In this document: piece by piece, positions 1-9,703 of the stretch | Position numbering within the stretch: the stretch's first letter is position 1 | How the letters are laid out: every line of letters starts with the position of its first letter | From: Dyella silvae | GTDB taxonomy: Bacteria; Pseudomonadota; Gammaproteobacteria; Xanthomonadales; Rhodanobacteraceae | NCBI RefSeq assembly: GCF_026421305.1 | Contig: NZ_JAPJBQ010000005.1 | Location: 1-64,000 of the forward strand | Length of the DNA stretch: 64,000 nt | Direction of reading: 5' to 3' | Translations under genes and position numbers: made by a program | Notes under the pieces: generated by a model | What the model was told of the DNA's origin: nothing | What the model saw: the letters and a program-made list of their open reading frames with translations, nothing else | Databases searched by the model: none

Positions 1-368
1 GATCTGAGGGGCCCCTGTGCGGCGGTGAGGGTTGGACGATCAGGCCCCGTAGGGGTGCCTGGCATGGATGCCAGGCACTTTTCGTCAGGGCAGGAAGCCC
101 TGTCGAAAAGCCCGGCCGACCCTCACGAACTGGCTGGGCGCAGCCCAGACAGCGCCAAGCGGGGTGCTCTTTCTTTTGGTTACTTTTCTTTGAGCAAGCA
201 AAGAAAAGTGACCCGGCCTCCGGCAGGAGGTCGGAAGCCCGCCGCAGGCGAGCCAGAGTGCGGAGTAGCCACAAAAGGGCAAAACACAAAACCGCCAGAT
301 AGAAACGTTACCGCGAGCACCCACCCCTCACCCCAACCCTCTCCCCGGAGGGGAGAGAGAGCTAAAGG
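1..368. repeat. Dispersed multi-hairpin repeat, copy A (cut by window edge)
   Basis: This non-coding block matches 13059-13428 and 60360-60716 almost base for base over its first 120 bases. It is a row of hairpins: arms at 56-65/68-77, a stem around GCAGG and CCTGC near 80-108, arms at 182-191/200-209, and a final GC-rich hairpin (CTCTCCCCGGAGGGGAGAG) near 338-360. Short reading frames across it are low-complexity and differ between copies, so I read it as structural rather than coding. The element probably continues to the left of the window. Confidence 0.85.
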
Positions 369-403
369 CGCGAGCATATGGACGCCACAACCAAACCCAC
401 CAA

Positions 404-431
404 CAAAAAGGCCGAACATCTGTTCGGCCTC
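404..431 (-). terminator. Rho-independent terminator of pilR
   Basis: Read on the minus strand, arms AGGCCGAACA and TGTTCGGCCT (410-419 and 421-430) are followed by a T-run. It lies seven bases past the pilR stop codon. Confidence 0.85.
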
Positions 432-437
432 ATCGCA

Positions 438-1844
438 TCAATCGATACCCAACTTTTTCAACTTGTATCGCAACGCCCGGAAGGTAATACCCAGCTTCTT
501 CGCCGCCGCCGTCTTGTTGTAGCGCGACTCTTCCAGCGCCTTGATGATCGCTGTGCGCTCCAGGTTGCTGATGTAGTCGTCCAGACCGCCATTGGCGGAA
601 GGCGGCGCAGCCGGAATCGGCGCTGCAGCAGGGGCGGCGCCTGGCACGGGCGCCATCGCGGGAGCGGGCTCCTGGGCGCGCGGCGTACGCTGGGGCAGCA
701 TCAGGTCGCTGACGTCGATCTGCTCGCCGTCGCACATGGCCATGGCGCGCTCGAGAATGTTTTCCAGCTCACGCACGTTGCCGGGGAAATCGTAGGCTTC
801 CAACGCTTGTTGCGCAGGAGGCAGCAGGCGGCCGGTCGCGCCACCGCTCTTGGTAGCGAGCTGGCGCAGCACGAAGTTCGCCAACAGCGGTACGTCGCCA
901 CGGCGCTCGCGCAGGGGCGGCACCCGCAGTTCGATCACGTTGATGCGATAGAACAAGTCCTGGCGGAACTGTCCTTGCTCCACCAGCGCGGCGAGGTTCT
1001 TGTGCGTGGCGGAGAGAATGCGGACGTCGACCGGCACTTCCTCGCGGGCGCCAATGGGGCGCACAGCCTTTTCCTGGATCGCGCGCAGCAGTTTCACCTG
1101 CATGTGCAGCGGCAGCTCGGCTACTTCGTCGAGGAACAGCGTGCCACCGTGGGCGGCCTGGAACAGGCCCTCCTTGTCACCGACCGCACCGGTAAAGCTG
1201 CCTTTGCGGTGGCCGAAGAACTCGCTTTCCATCAATTCGGAAGGGATGGCGCCGCAGTTCACCGGCACGAAGGGGCCGGTGGCGCGGGGGCCCTGCTCGT
1301 GGATGAGGCGGGCGACCAGCTCCTTGCCCACACCCGATTCGCCGGCGATGTACACCGGCGCCTGGTTGCGCGCGAGCTTGGTGATGGTGACGCGCACCTG
1401 CTGCATGGCCACCGATTCGCCGATCAGGCGCTCGTTGCTATCGGGTTTGGCGGCGGCGTGGCCGCTGCGGCGCTCTTCGGCCAGACGCAGCGCCGTGCGC
1501 ACCAGACGGCGCAGCATCTGGATGTCGACGGGCTTGGAGACGAAGTCGAAGGCGCCAGCCTTCAGCGCGTTAACCGCAGCGTCGACATTGCCGTAGGCGG
1601 TAATCATCGCGACCGGCGTGTCGGGGTGCTCCGCCGAGATCAGCTCGACCACTTCGTGGCCGGTGCCGTCCGGCAGGCGCATGTCCGTGAAGCACAGATC
1701 GTAATGCCGCTCGGCGAGGGCGCGTCGCGCTTCCGTCACGGTACCCACTGCATCGACCAGCAGGTCCATGCGGCCGAGGGTGATGGTGAGAAGCTCGCGA
1801 ATGTCGCGTTCGTCGTCGATGACCAGAACGGTCTGTTGGCTCAT
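438..1844 (-). CDS. pilR: Sigma-54-dependent response regulator PilR
   Basis: This 468-residue NtrC-type activator probably switches on type IV pilin transcription with sigma-54. The receiver domain (residues 1-120) has phospho-acceptor Asp54 in FTDMRLPDG and a conserved Lys in SKPVD. The AAA+ domain (about 140-370) has Walker A GESGVGKE, the sigma-54 contact loop GSFTGA (a GAFTGA variant) and Walker B GGTLFLDE. An Ala/Pro-rich linker precedes a Fis-type helix-turn-helix (KTAAAKKLGITFRALRYKLK). It lies 274 bp downstream of the kinase pilS on the same strand, and pilS-pilR next to sucCD is a known Xanthomonadales arrangement. PilR rather than another NtrC-type regulator is inferred from this context; no pilin gene is in the window. 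Confidence 0.9.
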   Translation of the reverse strand: MSQQTVLVIDDERDIRELLTITLGRMDLLVDAVGTVTEARRALAERHYDLCFTDMRLPDGTGHEVVELISAEHPDTPVAMITAYGNVDAAVNALKAGAFDFVSKPVDIQMLRRLVRTALRLAEERRSGHAAAKPDSNERLIGESVAMQQVRVTITKLARNQAPVYIAGESGVGKELVARLIHEQGPRATGPFVPVNCGAIPSELMESEFFGHRKGSFTGAVGDKEGLFQAAHGGTLFLDEVAELPLHMQVKLLRAIQEKAVRPIGAREEVPVDVRILSATHKNLAALVEQGQFRQDLFYRINVIELRVPPLRERRGDVPLLANFVLRQLATKSGGATGRLLPPAQQALEAYDFPGNVRELENILERAMAMCDGEQIDVSDLMLPQRTPRAQEPAPAMAPVPGAAPAAAPIPAAPPSANGGLDDYISNLERTAIIKALEESRYNKTAAAKKLGITFRALRYKLKKLGID

Positions 1845-2118
1845 GTCGTCGGTTTGGGCTGTAGTCCCGGGTAGGATAACCGTCCCCTTTCAAGGGGGCA
1901 AAGCCTGGGCCATACGTCGGAGATTGCGTATGGGCGGACAGGTGGCGAGGCAGTTGGCGGATATCCCGTGCGTGGCCTGCGATTCGGGCCGTCCCGGTTC
2001 GAAGGAAGCTGCCGATCCGTCCGGCGCGAGGCCCGGTTTGCCCCATCGGACGAAAGCCGGGAAAGTGTGACGTGGTTAGCGCTTGCTCGGGCGGCAAGCG
2101 GGGCGGAGGCGCTGGGAA

Positions 2119-3777
2119 TCAGCCCGCCGCCGCCGTGTCGCCCGTGGCTTTGCCCATCCGTGCCGGTGTCAGCACCAGGCGGAAGCAGCTGCCACCACCG
2201 GCCACGCGCACATATTCCAGCGATGCCTGATTCGCCTCGCTCATCTGGCGGGCGAGGTACAAGCCCAGGCCGGTGCCGTACTCGTGGGTGGTGTAGAACG
2301 GTTCGAAGATCTGCGCGGCCACTTTCGGCGCGATGCCGGGGCCTCGGTCGATCACTTCCAGAATGGGTACGCCGTGTTCGCCGTGACGGGCCACCACCAT
2401 CACGCGGGCCGGTTCGCCGGGCATGCGGCCATAGCGCAACGCGTTCTGCACGAGATTCCATACCACTTGCTGCAGCTGCTGCGGGTCGGCCACGGCGGCT
2501 ACGGGCGTGCTGGCCTGAATGACGCGCAGCGAATCCTCGCCAAGGTCGTTGCCCTGCCGGTACTCCTCCACGAACTGGTTGGCCCAGTGGCCGAGATCCA
2601 GCGTTTCCGGGCGGGAGCGTTCGCGGCGGGACAGCTGCAGGATGTTCTCGATGATCTCGTTCAACCGCACGCAATGGTTGTTGATGATCTCCACCATGCG
2701 CTGGTCGGTCGGCGGCAGATCCTCGGATTCGGCCAGCAACTGCGCGGAATAGCGAATGGCCGCCAGCGGGTTGCGGATCTCGTGCGCGATCGAGGCGGAC
2801 AGGCGGCCCAGCGAGCTGAGCGTGAGCTCTTCCGCACGGCGCGACACCAGCGAGGTGTCGTCCAGAAAGATCAGTACGTGCGAGTCGTCGTTCGGTGCCA
2901 GGCGGCTGAAGCGGGGCACCACTTCGGGTACACCATCGGCGAGCTGAGTGGCCGATTCATCCAGCTTGCCCGAGGTCATCCAGTGGTAGAGCCGGCGCGA
3001 TAATTCCGGCGCCACGCGCCCCAGGTCGCGCTGGTCCGCGGAGGGGTTGCCCAGCAGCATCCACGCCGATTCGTTGATCTGATGGATGCGGTTGGCATCA
3101 TCGACCAGCAACACGCCGGTTTTCATGCGGCGAATGATCAGTTCGTTGACCTGCGCCAGGTTGGCCAGGTCGACGCCGCGCTGCTCGGCCAGCGCCTCAC
3201 TGGCGCGAATCTGCCGGCTCAGCACGTAGCACAGCACCGTAATGGCGAAATAGGCGAGGCCAAACAGGCTCGATTCCAGTAGCTCGCGATCCATGCCGGA
3301 GCCGCCATGCTGGATCTCAAACACCGAATGGCCCAGCACGCCCAGCGTGGCCAGCGAGGCAAAGAAGCAGGACAGCCGCAAAGGCAGGATCAACGCGCCC
3401 GCCGCCAGGTTGACCGCCAGCATCATGGCAATGCCTATACGGGCATCGTGCATGGTGATGATGGCCAGCACCGCCGCGATGATGTCGACCACCAGCGAGC
3501 CCGACACGGCCCAGCGGATCCACGGCGCGGAACGCCGGGTGAGCGACAGCATGCCCAGCGCGAATAGCAGGAAAAGCACCGCCAGACCGCGGGCCAGCCC
3601 GGCATCGGCCAGTTTTGGCCAGCCCAGGGCGTTCGGGCTCAGCGCCAGACCCACGTAAACCAGGGCCTGGGCCAGGCGGAAGCTGTTCAGAAACAGGAGT
3701 TCGTGCCGCGCCGCCTCGGGGGCCGAGCGGGCGACGGGGTACGCTTGCTGCACGGTGCTGGACACCTGGCTGGGCAC
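2119..3777 (-). CDS. pilS: Sensor histidine kinase PilS
   Basis: This 552-residue inner-membrane kinase is the likely partner of PilR. The N-terminal 190 residues form about six hydrophobic segments, as in Pseudomonas PilS. A PAS-like region follows (around LLVDDANRIHQINESAWMLL, residues 220-300). The HisKA domain contains the phospho-acceptor His in SIAHEIRNPLAAI, and the HATPase domain has the N box VWNLVQNALRYG and G boxes DRGPGIAP and GTGLGLYLARQ. It is transcribed away from sucC, with a 280-bp divergent spacer. The start codon is the first Met of the open frame; a start a few residues later is possible. Confidence 0.88.
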   Translation of the reverse strand: MPSQVSSTVQQAYPVARSAPEAARHELLFLNSFRLAQALVYVGLALSPNALGWPKLADAGLARGLAVLFLLFALGMLSLTRRSAPWIRWAVSGSLVVDIIAAVLAIITMHDARIGIAMMLAVNLAAGALILPLRLSCFFASLATLGVLGHSVFEIQHGGSGMDRELLESSLFGLAYFAITVLCYVLSRQIRASEALAEQRGVDLANLAQVNELIIRRMKTGVLLVDDANRIHQINESAWMLLGNPSADQRDLGRVAPELSRRLYHWMTSGKLDESATQLADGVPEVVPRFSRLAPNDDSHVLIFLDDTSLVSRRAEELTLSSLGRLSASIAHEIRNPLAAIRYSAQLLAESEDLPPTDQRMVEIINNHCVRLNEIIENILQLSRRERSRPETLDLGHWANQFVEEYRQGNDLGEDSLRVIQASTPVAAVADPQQLQQVVWNLVQNALRYGRMPGEPARVMVVARHGEHGVPILEVIDRGPGIAPKVAAQIFEPFYTTHEYGTGLGLYLARQMSEANQASLEYVRVAGGGSCFRLVLTPARMGKATGDTAAAG

Positions 3778-4057
3778 TCTCGACGGGACGTCCGGCCCAG
3801 TATAGACGTGGTCTTCACGGGTGGTAGGGGGCCTCCTCCGAACGGCCTAATGGGGCGCTTCGTAAGGTTCGCCCCTTTCCATCGGGGGCCGGTTCCGCGA
3901 AAATAGGCGGCCGTATTGCGCGGTTTTTCGTCATGTCGACAGGCAGACGGCGGCGCACTGCATCCGGCAGCGCTTGTACCGCCGTCGTTCCCCTGACCGT
4001 ATGGGCCTCCCACAGCCCGTTACGGCCGTCACGTTCCCCCGTACTCTCGAGGTATCC

Positions 4058-5221
4058 ATGAATTTCCACGAGTACCAGGCCAAAGAATTGTTCGCGAAGT
4101 ACGGCATTGCCGTGCCGCCGGGCAAGGTCGCCAACTCTCCCGATGCCGCTGTCGACGCCGCCAAGCACCTTGGTGGTTCGCAGTGGATGGTCAAGGCACA
4201 GATTCACGCAGGCGGCCGCGGCAAGGCCGGCGGCGTCAAGTTCTGCAAGAGCCTCGACGACGTGCGCGCAGCTGCCAAGGGCATGCTGGGCACCAACATG
4301 GAAACCTACCAGTCCGCCGGCCGCGCGCTGCCGGTGAACCTGGTGCTGGTGACGGACGCCACCAACATCGCCAAGGAACTGTATCTGTCGATCCTGACGG
4401 ATCGCGATTCCAAGTCGATCTCGTTCATCGCCTCCAAGCACGGCGGCGTGGACATCGAGCAGGTTGCCAAGGACACGCCGGAAGACATCCACACCATCGT
4501 GGTGGACTTCGTGGAAGGCCTGCAGCCGTACCAGTGCCGCCAGCTCGGCTTCGCCATGGACCTCAATGCGAAGCAGGTCGGCCAGCTGACCAAGATCATG
4601 TTGGGCCTGTACAAGCTGTTCAATGAGAAGGACCTGTCCCTGGTTGAGCTGAACCCGCTCGCCATCCTCGAAGACGGCAACCTCGCCGCCCTCGACGGCA
4701 AGGTCAATTCCGACGACAACGCCGAGTTCCGTCACCCGGATCTGGCCGCCATGCGCGACCTGACCCAGGAAGACCAGGCCGAAGCGGCTGCCGTGCAGCA
4801 CAACCTCAACTACGTGACGATGGACGGCTCCATCGGCTGCATGGTCAACGGCGCAGGCCTGGCCATGGCCACCATGGACGTGATCCAGCTGGCAGGCGGC
4901 GAGCCGGCCAACTTCCTTGACGTCGGCGGCGGCGCCACCAAGGAGCGCGTCACCGAGGCGTTCAAGCTCATCCTCTCCTCCGACAAGGTGAAGGCCATCC
5001 TGGTCAACATCTTCGGCGGCATCGTGCGTTGCGACCTGATCGCCGAAGGCATCATCGCGGCCGTGAAGGAAGTGGGTCTGAAGATCCCCGTTGTGGTTCG
5101 CCTGCAGGGCACCAACGTGGAGCTGGGCCGCGAACTGCTCGCCAACTCCGGCCTGGCGATCACGCCGGCCGACGATCTCAACGATGCGGCGCAGAAAGCC
5201 GTGGCTGCGGCCAAGGCCTGA
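4058..5221 (+). CDS. sucC: Succinate-CoA ligase, ADP-forming, beta subunit
   Basis: The beta subunit of succinyl-CoA synthetase makes succinate and ATP (or GTP) from succinyl-CoA in the TCA cycle. At 387 residues it nearly equals E. coli SucC. The N-terminal ATP-grasp domain begins [17 protein letters not shown] and includes the nucleotide-binding stretch around [12 protein letters not shown]. The C-terminal CoA-ligase domain carries [17 protein letters not shown] chose ATG 4058 because it gives the family N-terminus and has GAGGT at 4049-4053; upstream in-frame Met codons would add a tail that the family lacks. sucD follows after 14 bases. Confidence 0.97.
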   Translation: MNFHEYQAKELFAKYGIAVPPGKVANSPDAAVDAAKHLGGSQWMVKAQIHAGGRGKAGGVKFCKSLDDVRAAAKGMLGTNMETYQSAGRALPVNLVLVTDATNIAKELYLSILTDRDSKSISFIASKHGGVDIEQVAKDTPEDIHTIVVDFVEGLQPYQCRQLGFAMDLNAKQVGQLTKIMLGLYKLFNEKDLSLVELNPLAILEDGNLAALDGKVNSDDNAEFRHPDLAAMRDLTQEDQAEAAAVQHNLNYVTMDGSIGCMVNGAGLAMATMDVIQLAGGEPANFLDVGGGATKERVTEAFKLILSSDKVKAILVNIFGGIVRCDLIAEGIIAAVKEVGLKIPVVVRLQGTNVELGRELLANSGLAITPADDLNDAAQKAVAAAKA

Positions 5222-5235
5222 GGAGCAACTGAACC

Positions 5236-6111
5236 ATGAGCGTTCTCGTCAATAAGAACACCAAGGTCCTCGTGCAGGGCTTCACCGGCCAGCAGGGCAC
5301 CTTCCACGCGCAGCAGGCGCTGGACTACGGCACCAAGGTTGTTGGTGGCGTGACCCCGGGTAAGGGCGGCACCGAGCATATCGGCCTGCCGGTCTTCAAC
5401 TCGGTTGCCGAAGCGGTCGATGAAACCGGTGCCGATGCGTCCGTCATCTTCGTGCCGCCGCCGTTCGCGGCCGACTCGATCCTCGAAGCCATCGACGCTG
5501 GCATCAAGGTCATCGTGGCGATCACCGAGGGCATCCCGGTGCTGGACATGCTGCGCGTGAAGAACGTGCTGGCACAGCATCCGGAAACCGTGCTGATCGG
5601 GCCGAACTGTCCCGGCATCATCACCCCGGGCGAGTGCAAGATCGGCATCATGCCGGGTCACATCCACATGCCGGGCAAGGTCGGCATCGTCTCGCGCTCC
5701 GGCACGCTGACGTACGAATCGGTGTTCCAGACCACCAACGAAGGCCTGGGCCAGTCCACGGTCATCGGCATCGGCGGCGACCCGATCAACGGTCTGAGCT
5801 TCATCGACTGCCTGAAGATGTTCCAGGACGATCCGCAGACCGAAGGCATCATCATGGTCGGCGAAATCGGCGGCAGCGCTGAAGAAGACGCCGCTGAGTT
5901 CATCGGTGAATACGTCACCAAGCCGGTCGTGTCGTTCATCGCAGGCGCCTCGGCTCCTCCGGGCAAGCGCATGGGCCATGCTGGCGCCATCATCTCGGGC
6001 GGCAAGGGCACGGCGGCTGCGAAGTTCGCTGCGCTGGAGAAGGCGGGCGTCACCACGGTGAAGTCCCCGGCCGACCTCGGCAAGACCCTCGCCGGTCTGA
6101 TGAAGAAGTAA
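5236..6111 (+). CDS. sucD: Succinate-CoA ligase, alpha subunit
   Basis: This 291-residue subunit binds CoA and carries the active-site phosphohistidine. The Rossmann-type CoA-binding domain starts [20 protein letters not shown]. The phosphohistidine lies in [18 protein letters not shown] near residue 246. A GAGGAG ribosome-binding site overlaps the sucC stop region, so the two subunits are translated from one message. A strong terminator follows 20 bases downstream, so the operon ends here. Confidence 0.97.
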   Translation: MSVLVNKNTKVLVQGFTGQQGTFHAQQALDYGTKVVGGVTPGKGGTEHIGLPVFNSVAEAVDETGADASVIFVPPPFAADSILEAIDAGIKVIVAITEGIPVLDMLRVKNVLAQHPETVLIGPNCPGIITPGECKIGIMPGHIHMPGKVGIVSRSGTLTYESVFQTTNEGLGQSTVIGIGGDPINGLSFIDCLKMFQDDPQTEGIIMVGEIGGSAEEDAAEFIGEYVTKPVVSFIAGASAPPGKRMGHAGAIISGGKGTAAAKFAALEKAGVTTVKSPADLGKTLAGLMKK

Positions 6112-6130
6112 TCGGGTCAATACGACCGAT

Positions 6131-6164
6131 AAAAAAGGGCCGCAGCGATGCGGCCCTTTTTCTT
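6131..6164 (+). terminator. Terminator of sucCD
   Basis: Stem GGGCCGCA/TGCGGCCC (6137-6144/6149-6156) has a four-base loop, an upstream A-run and a downstream T-run. The A-run means it could also act on the minus strand, for the convergent argP. Confidence 0.92.
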
Positions 6165-6185
6165 TGCATTGAGCCGCAGCTAAGC

Positions 6186-6210
6186 CCTGTAGGAGCGCAC
6201 CATGCGCGCC
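6186..6210. repeat. REP-like unit (TGTAGGAGCGCAC family)
   Basis: This is a short match to the REP-like sequence found as an inverted pair at 12914-12996. It carries TGTAGGAGCGCAC followed by a GCGCGC stretch. It lies between the sucCD terminator and the 3' end of argP. Sequences of this type are common between genes in Xanthomonadales and Pseudomonas. Confidence 0.5.
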
Positions 6211-6267
6211 CCCGGTGCCGCCATTGGCTCCATCAGTGCTATGGACCCTTTGCCCGGGGAAGGGTCT

Positions 6268-7167
6268 TCAGCGTTGCTGCCGCAATCCCCGTTGTGCAGC
6301 GTGCAGCAATGTCTCAGTGACCGTGGAAAGTGTGACGGAGCGTATCGACCACTGTTGCCAGTAGAGCGGCACATCCAGCCAGCGCTTGGGGTTGATGGGT
6401 TTGAGTGTGCCTTCCGCGAATGGCTTTTCCAGCATCGACTCCGGTGCCATCGCCCACCCCAGACCCAGCGCAGCGCCTTCGACGAAGGCGGTGGAGGAGG
6501 GCAGGTAATGCATGGGCGGCGCCAGTCGCGCACGCGTGACGCTGTGGATGAAGCGCCACTGCAACGCATCCTTGCGGTTGAACACCAGCATGGGCGCCTG
6601 GCTTAGCGATGTGGCGTCTACACCGCGCGCGAAGTGCTTCTTCACGAAATCCGGCGAGGCCACCGGCAGATAACGCATGACGCCGAGCTTCTTGACGCTG
6701 CAACCCTGCACGGGTTGGGCGATGGCCGTGATGGCGCCGATGACCGAGCCATCACGGAGCAGATCGGTCGAGTGGTCCTGATCTTCGACGCGTACGTCGA
6801 ACAGCAACTGATGTTGCTCATGCAGCTGCGCAAGTGCACCCAGAAACCAGGTGGCAAGCGAGTCCGCGTTCACTGCAATGGCAACGGATGTGGTACCAGT
6901 GTTCGGTTGGTCGACGTGAAAGGCCTCCAGTGTCTCGGCTTCCAGCAGCCGCATTTGCTGCACGCTGCGCAGCAGGCGTTTGCCCGCCGTAGTCGCGGTA
7001 CATGGCGTGTGACGAAGGATCAACACCTGACCCAGGCGGTCTTCCAGCGTTTTGATTCGTTGCGAAATGGCAGAGGGGGTGAGCGAAAGGCGTTGCGCGG
7101 CGCCATCGAAGCTGCCTTCATCGAGGACGGCCGCGAAAGCGGCCAGTTGGGGGTTGAGCAGGCTCAT
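6268..7167 (-). CDS. argP: LysR-type regulator, ArgP/LysG (IciA) family
   Basis: This 299-residue LysR-type regulator probably senses basic amino acids (arginine, lysine). The N-terminal winged helix (residues 4-62) includes FDGAAQRLSLTPSAISQRIKTLE, and the remainder is the effector-binding domain. The ArgP assignment rests on the divergent neighbour, an ArgO/LysE exporter, a pairing known from E. coli and Corynebacterium, and on the LTPSAISQRIKxLE helix typical of this subgroup. The roughly 100-bp spacer to argO is AT-rich (7185-7225) against a GC-rich background, suiting an operator-promoter region. Confidence 0.88.
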   Translation of the reverse strand: MSLLNPQLAAFAAVLDEGSFDGAAQRLSLTPSAISQRIKTLEDRLGQVLILRHTPCTATTAGKRLLRSVQQMRLLEAETLEAFHVDQPNTGTTSVAIAVNADSLATWFLGALAQLHEQHQLLFDVRVEDQDHSTDLLRDGSVIGAITAIAQPVQGCSVKKLGVMRYLPVASPDFVKKHFARGVDATSLSQAPMLVFNRKDALQWRFIHSVTRARLAPPMHYLPSSTAFVEGAALGLGWAMAPESMLEKPFAEGTLKPINPKRWLDVPLYWQQWSIRSVTLSTVTETLLHAAQRGLRQQR

Positions 7168-7269
7168 GGCTTAGCTCCGACATTAGAGAAACTTATTTTG
7201 CCTAAGAATATTTAGTTTTACTGATGCTGGGGCATGCGGCACAGTGGCCGCCTTTTCGAGGGGTTTCCA
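7168..7269. promoter_or_regulatory. Divergent argP/argO control region
   Basis: This 102-bp divergent spacer has an unusually AT-rich core at about 7185-7225 (ACTTATTTTGCCTAAGAAT and following). In other bacteria ArgP/LysG binds here to activate the exporter gene. No exact operator can be assigned by eye. Confidence 0.45.
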
Positions 7270-7887
7270 ATGTTTTCTTCGGCTTACCTGGCCGGTCTCG
7301 GTGCGGGCGCCGGCCTAATCATCGCGATCGGCGCACAAAATGCTTTCGTGCTGCGGCAGGGCTTGCAGCGCCTTCATGTGGGTCCCGTGGTGCTGGTGTG
7401 CATCCTGGCCGACATCAGCCTGATTCTGCTCGGCGTCGCGGGTATGGGGCTGATGGTGCAGGAGCATCCTGGCCTGTTGCAGTGGCTGCGCTACGCGGGC
7501 GCGGCGTTTCTCACCGCCTATGGCCTGCTCGCGTTGTGGCGCGCATGGCGGGGTGAAAGCGGACTGCAGCCTGCCGGCGATGGCGCGGGCAGCCGTAGCC
7601 GCGTGGTGGTTGCCTGCCTCGCCTTTACGCTGCTCAATCCCCACGTGTATCTCGATACGGTGGTGCTGCTGGGTAGTCTGTCTACGCATTACGAGGGTGA
7701 GCGGCGCTGGATCTTTGCCGGCGGTGCCGCGACGGCCAGCCTGCTGTGGTTTCTGTCGCTAGGTTATGGCGCGCGGTTCTTGTTGCCGATCTTCCGCAGT
7801 TCGGTGGCCTGGCGCATATTCGATGTGGCTGTCGCCGCCTTCATGCTGACCTTGGCAGCTCTTTTGCTGATGCAGCCGGTAGGGTGA
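7270..7887 (+). CDS. argO: LysE/ArgO family basic amino acid exporter
   Basis: This 205-residue inner-membrane protein probably exports arginine and/or lysine. It has about six hydrophobic segments and the family signature near the N-terminus (GAGLIIAIGAQNAFVLRQGL), plus the conserved NPHVYLDTVVLLG motif. ATG 7270 (MFSSAYLAG) is chosen because it begins directly at the first membrane segment. An upstream in-frame ATG at 7234 would add 12 residues. It is divergent from argP, its likely activator. Confidence 0.9.
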   Translation: MFSSAYLAGLGAGAGLIIAIGAQNAFVLRQGLQRLHVGPVVLVCILADISLILLGVAGMGLMVQEHPGLLQWLRYAGAAFLTAYGLLALWRAWRGESGLQPAGDGAGSRSRVVVACLAFTLLNPHVYLDTVVLLGSLSTHYEGERRWIFAGGAATASLLWFLSLGYGARFLLPIFRSSVAWRIFDVAVAAFMLTLAALLLMQPVG

Positions 7888-7950
7888 CTTGAGAGGGAGG
7901 GTGGGGTGTCTCGGGTATCATAGGAAGCCCCCGAACACGGATTCAGTGGC

Positions 7951-9582
7951 ATGCCCTCCCTACGCCTCGCCCTTGCTCAGTTCGATTTTCCGGTTGGCGC
8001 CGTAGCGGCCAACGCCGCCAAGGTGGGAGATCTGATGGCGCAGGCGCGCGAAGGCGGCGCGTCGCTGGTGGTGTTTCCCGAGCTGACGCTGAGCGGTTAT
8101 CCGCCGGAAGACCTGTTGCTGCGCCCCAGCTTCCTCGCTGCCTGCCAATGTGAACTCAACGCCCTCGCTGGCGCCACCAACGGTGTGGCGGCGCTGGTCG
8201 GTCATCCGCATAGCGAAGGCGAGGTCTATAACGCGGCCAGCCTGCTGCGAGGCGGCCGCATTGAGCTGACGACGCATAAGCAGGCGCTACCCAATTACGG
8301 TGTGTTCGACGACAAGCGCTACTTCCGCCCGGGTTCTGACAGCGCCGTGGCTATGATCGACGGCGTGTGCGTGGGCATGATCATCTGCGAAGACGTGTGG
8401 GAGCCTGAGCCCTCGGCCAAGGCCGCAGCGGCAGGCGCGGAACTGATCGTCGTCATCAATGCCTCGCCATGGGACGACGCCAAGCAAACCTCTCGCGAAG
8501 AGGTGCTGATGGCACGCGCTCAGGAAACCGGCTGCGCCATCGTTTACCTCAACCTGATCGGCGGTCAGGACGAAGTGGTTTACGACGGTGGCTCCGTGCT
8601 GGTGAACGGTGACGGTTCTATCGCCGCACGCGCCCCCAACTTTGTCGACGCGATGCTGTGGGCAGAGTTCGATAGCGAAACGCGCACGCTGCGCGCAGAA
8701 AGTTGGCCTAGCGTGCCGGACGCGTCGTCCGAAGCCACGCTGTATGCGGCTCTGGTGCGCGGCATTCGCGATTACATCGAAAAGAATGGTTTCCCCGGCG
8801 TGCTGCTGGGCCTCTCTGGCGGCATCGATTCGGCGCTGACATTGGCGCTGGCCGTGGATGCGCTGGGTGCACAGCGCGTCACCGCGGTGATGATGCCCAC
8901 ACGCTACACCTCGCAGCTGTCGCTGGATGGCGCCCGTGCGCAGGCGGAGCAGCTGGGCGTTGAGTACCACATCATCAACATTGAACCTATGGTCGATGCG
9001 TTTATCGGCGCGCTCACGCCTGCCTTCGCCGGCAAGCCGGCCGACACCACCGAAGAAAATCTGCAGTCGCGTACGCGCGGCGTGACCTTGATGGCGTTGT
9101 CCAACAAGCATGGCCGGCTACTGCTGGCGACCGGCAACAAGAGCGAGATGGCGGTGGGTTACGCCACGCTTTATGGCGACATGTGTGGCGCCTATGCGCC
9201 GCTGAAGGATGTCTACAAAACCGTGGTCTACCGCCTGTCGCGCTGGCGCAATGCGTATGCAGCACAGCTGGGCGAGCCCGAGGCCATTCCTTCCGCCGTG
9301 ATTGATCGCCCGCCTTCGGCCGAACTGCGCGACAACCAGACCGACCAGGATTCACTGCCGCCCTACGACGAGCTGGACGCCATCCTCGCCCGCTTCATCG
9401 AGGGCGAGCAGTCGCAGGCCGAGATTGCGGCGCAGGGTTTTCACGCCGATACCGTGCGTCGCGTTGTGCGGCTGGTGCTGCTCAATGAATTCAAGCGCCG
9501 TCAGTCGGCACCGGGGCCACGTGTAACCACGCGTGCGTTTGGGCGCGAGCGGCGCTATCCGATTACGTCAGGCTGGAAATGA
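7951..9582 (+). CDS. nadE: Glutamine-dependent NAD+ synthetase
   Basis: This 543-residue two-domain enzyme makes NAD+ from deamido-NAD+, ATP and glutamine. The N-terminal nitrilase-type glutaminase (about 1-250) shows the Glu (FPELTLSGYP), Lys (HKQALPNYGVFDDKRYF) and Cys (IICEDVWEP) triad. The C-terminal synthetase (about 265-543) has the PP-loop LSGGIDSALTLALA, the ATGNKSEMAVGY motif and DRPPSAELRDNQTDQDSLP. It is a single gene with its own start about 60 bases after argO. A hairpin repeat and terminator follow it. Confidence 0.96.
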   Translation: MPSLRLALAQFDFPVGAVAANAAKVGDLMAQAREGGASLVVFPELTLSGYPPEDLLLRPSFLAACQCELNALAGATNGVAALVGHPHSEGEVYNAASLLRGGRIELTTHKQALPNYGVFDDKRYFRPGSDSAVAMIDGVCVGMIICEDVWEPEPSAKAAAAGAELIVVINASPWDDAKQTSREEVLMARAQETGCAIVYLNLIGGQDEVVYDGGSVLVNGDGSIAARAPNFVDAMLWAEFDSETRTLRAESWPSVPDASSEATLYAALVRGIRDYIEKNGFPGVLLGLSGGIDSALTLALAVDALGAQRVTAVMMPTRYTSQLSLDGARAQAEQLGVEYHIINIEPMVDAFIGALTPAFAGKPADTTEENLQSRTRGVTLMALSNKHGRLLLATGNKSEMAVGYATLYGDMCGAYAPLKDVYKTVVYRLSRWRNAYAAQLGEPEAIPSAVIDRPPSAELRDNQTDQDSLPPYDELDAILARFIEGEQSQAEIAAQGFHADTVRRVVRLVLLNEFKRRQSAPGPRVTTRAFGRERRYPITSGWK

Positions 9583-9606
9583 GATCGCGCAGGAGTGAGT
9601 AGGCAC

Positions 9607-9698
9607 AGGAGTGAGTGAAGAGGAGTGAGAAGTGAGAGAAGGACCTCACGCTGCAAGGCCTGCTCTCTCTCACTTCTCACTCCTCTTCACTCACTTCT
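9607..9698. repeat. GAGTGAG palindrome, copy 1
   Basis: Two perfect 30-base arms (9610-9639 and 9666-9695) surround a 26-base loop; the pairing extends about three bases further outward. One arm is almost pure purine (AGTGAGTGAAGAGGAGTGAG...). It starts 24 bases after the nadE stop. Related palindromes occur at 40501-40582 and 46820-47008. Confidence 0.9.
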
Positions 9699-9703
9699 AA
9701 ACA

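Noticed and set aside
378-1874. Long plus-strand frame (498 residues) over pilR
   Set aside because: It is antisense to a full-length, motif-complete pilR. In GC-rich DNA such shadow frames are common, and its product is an unlikely His/Arg/Gln-rich sequence without known motifs.
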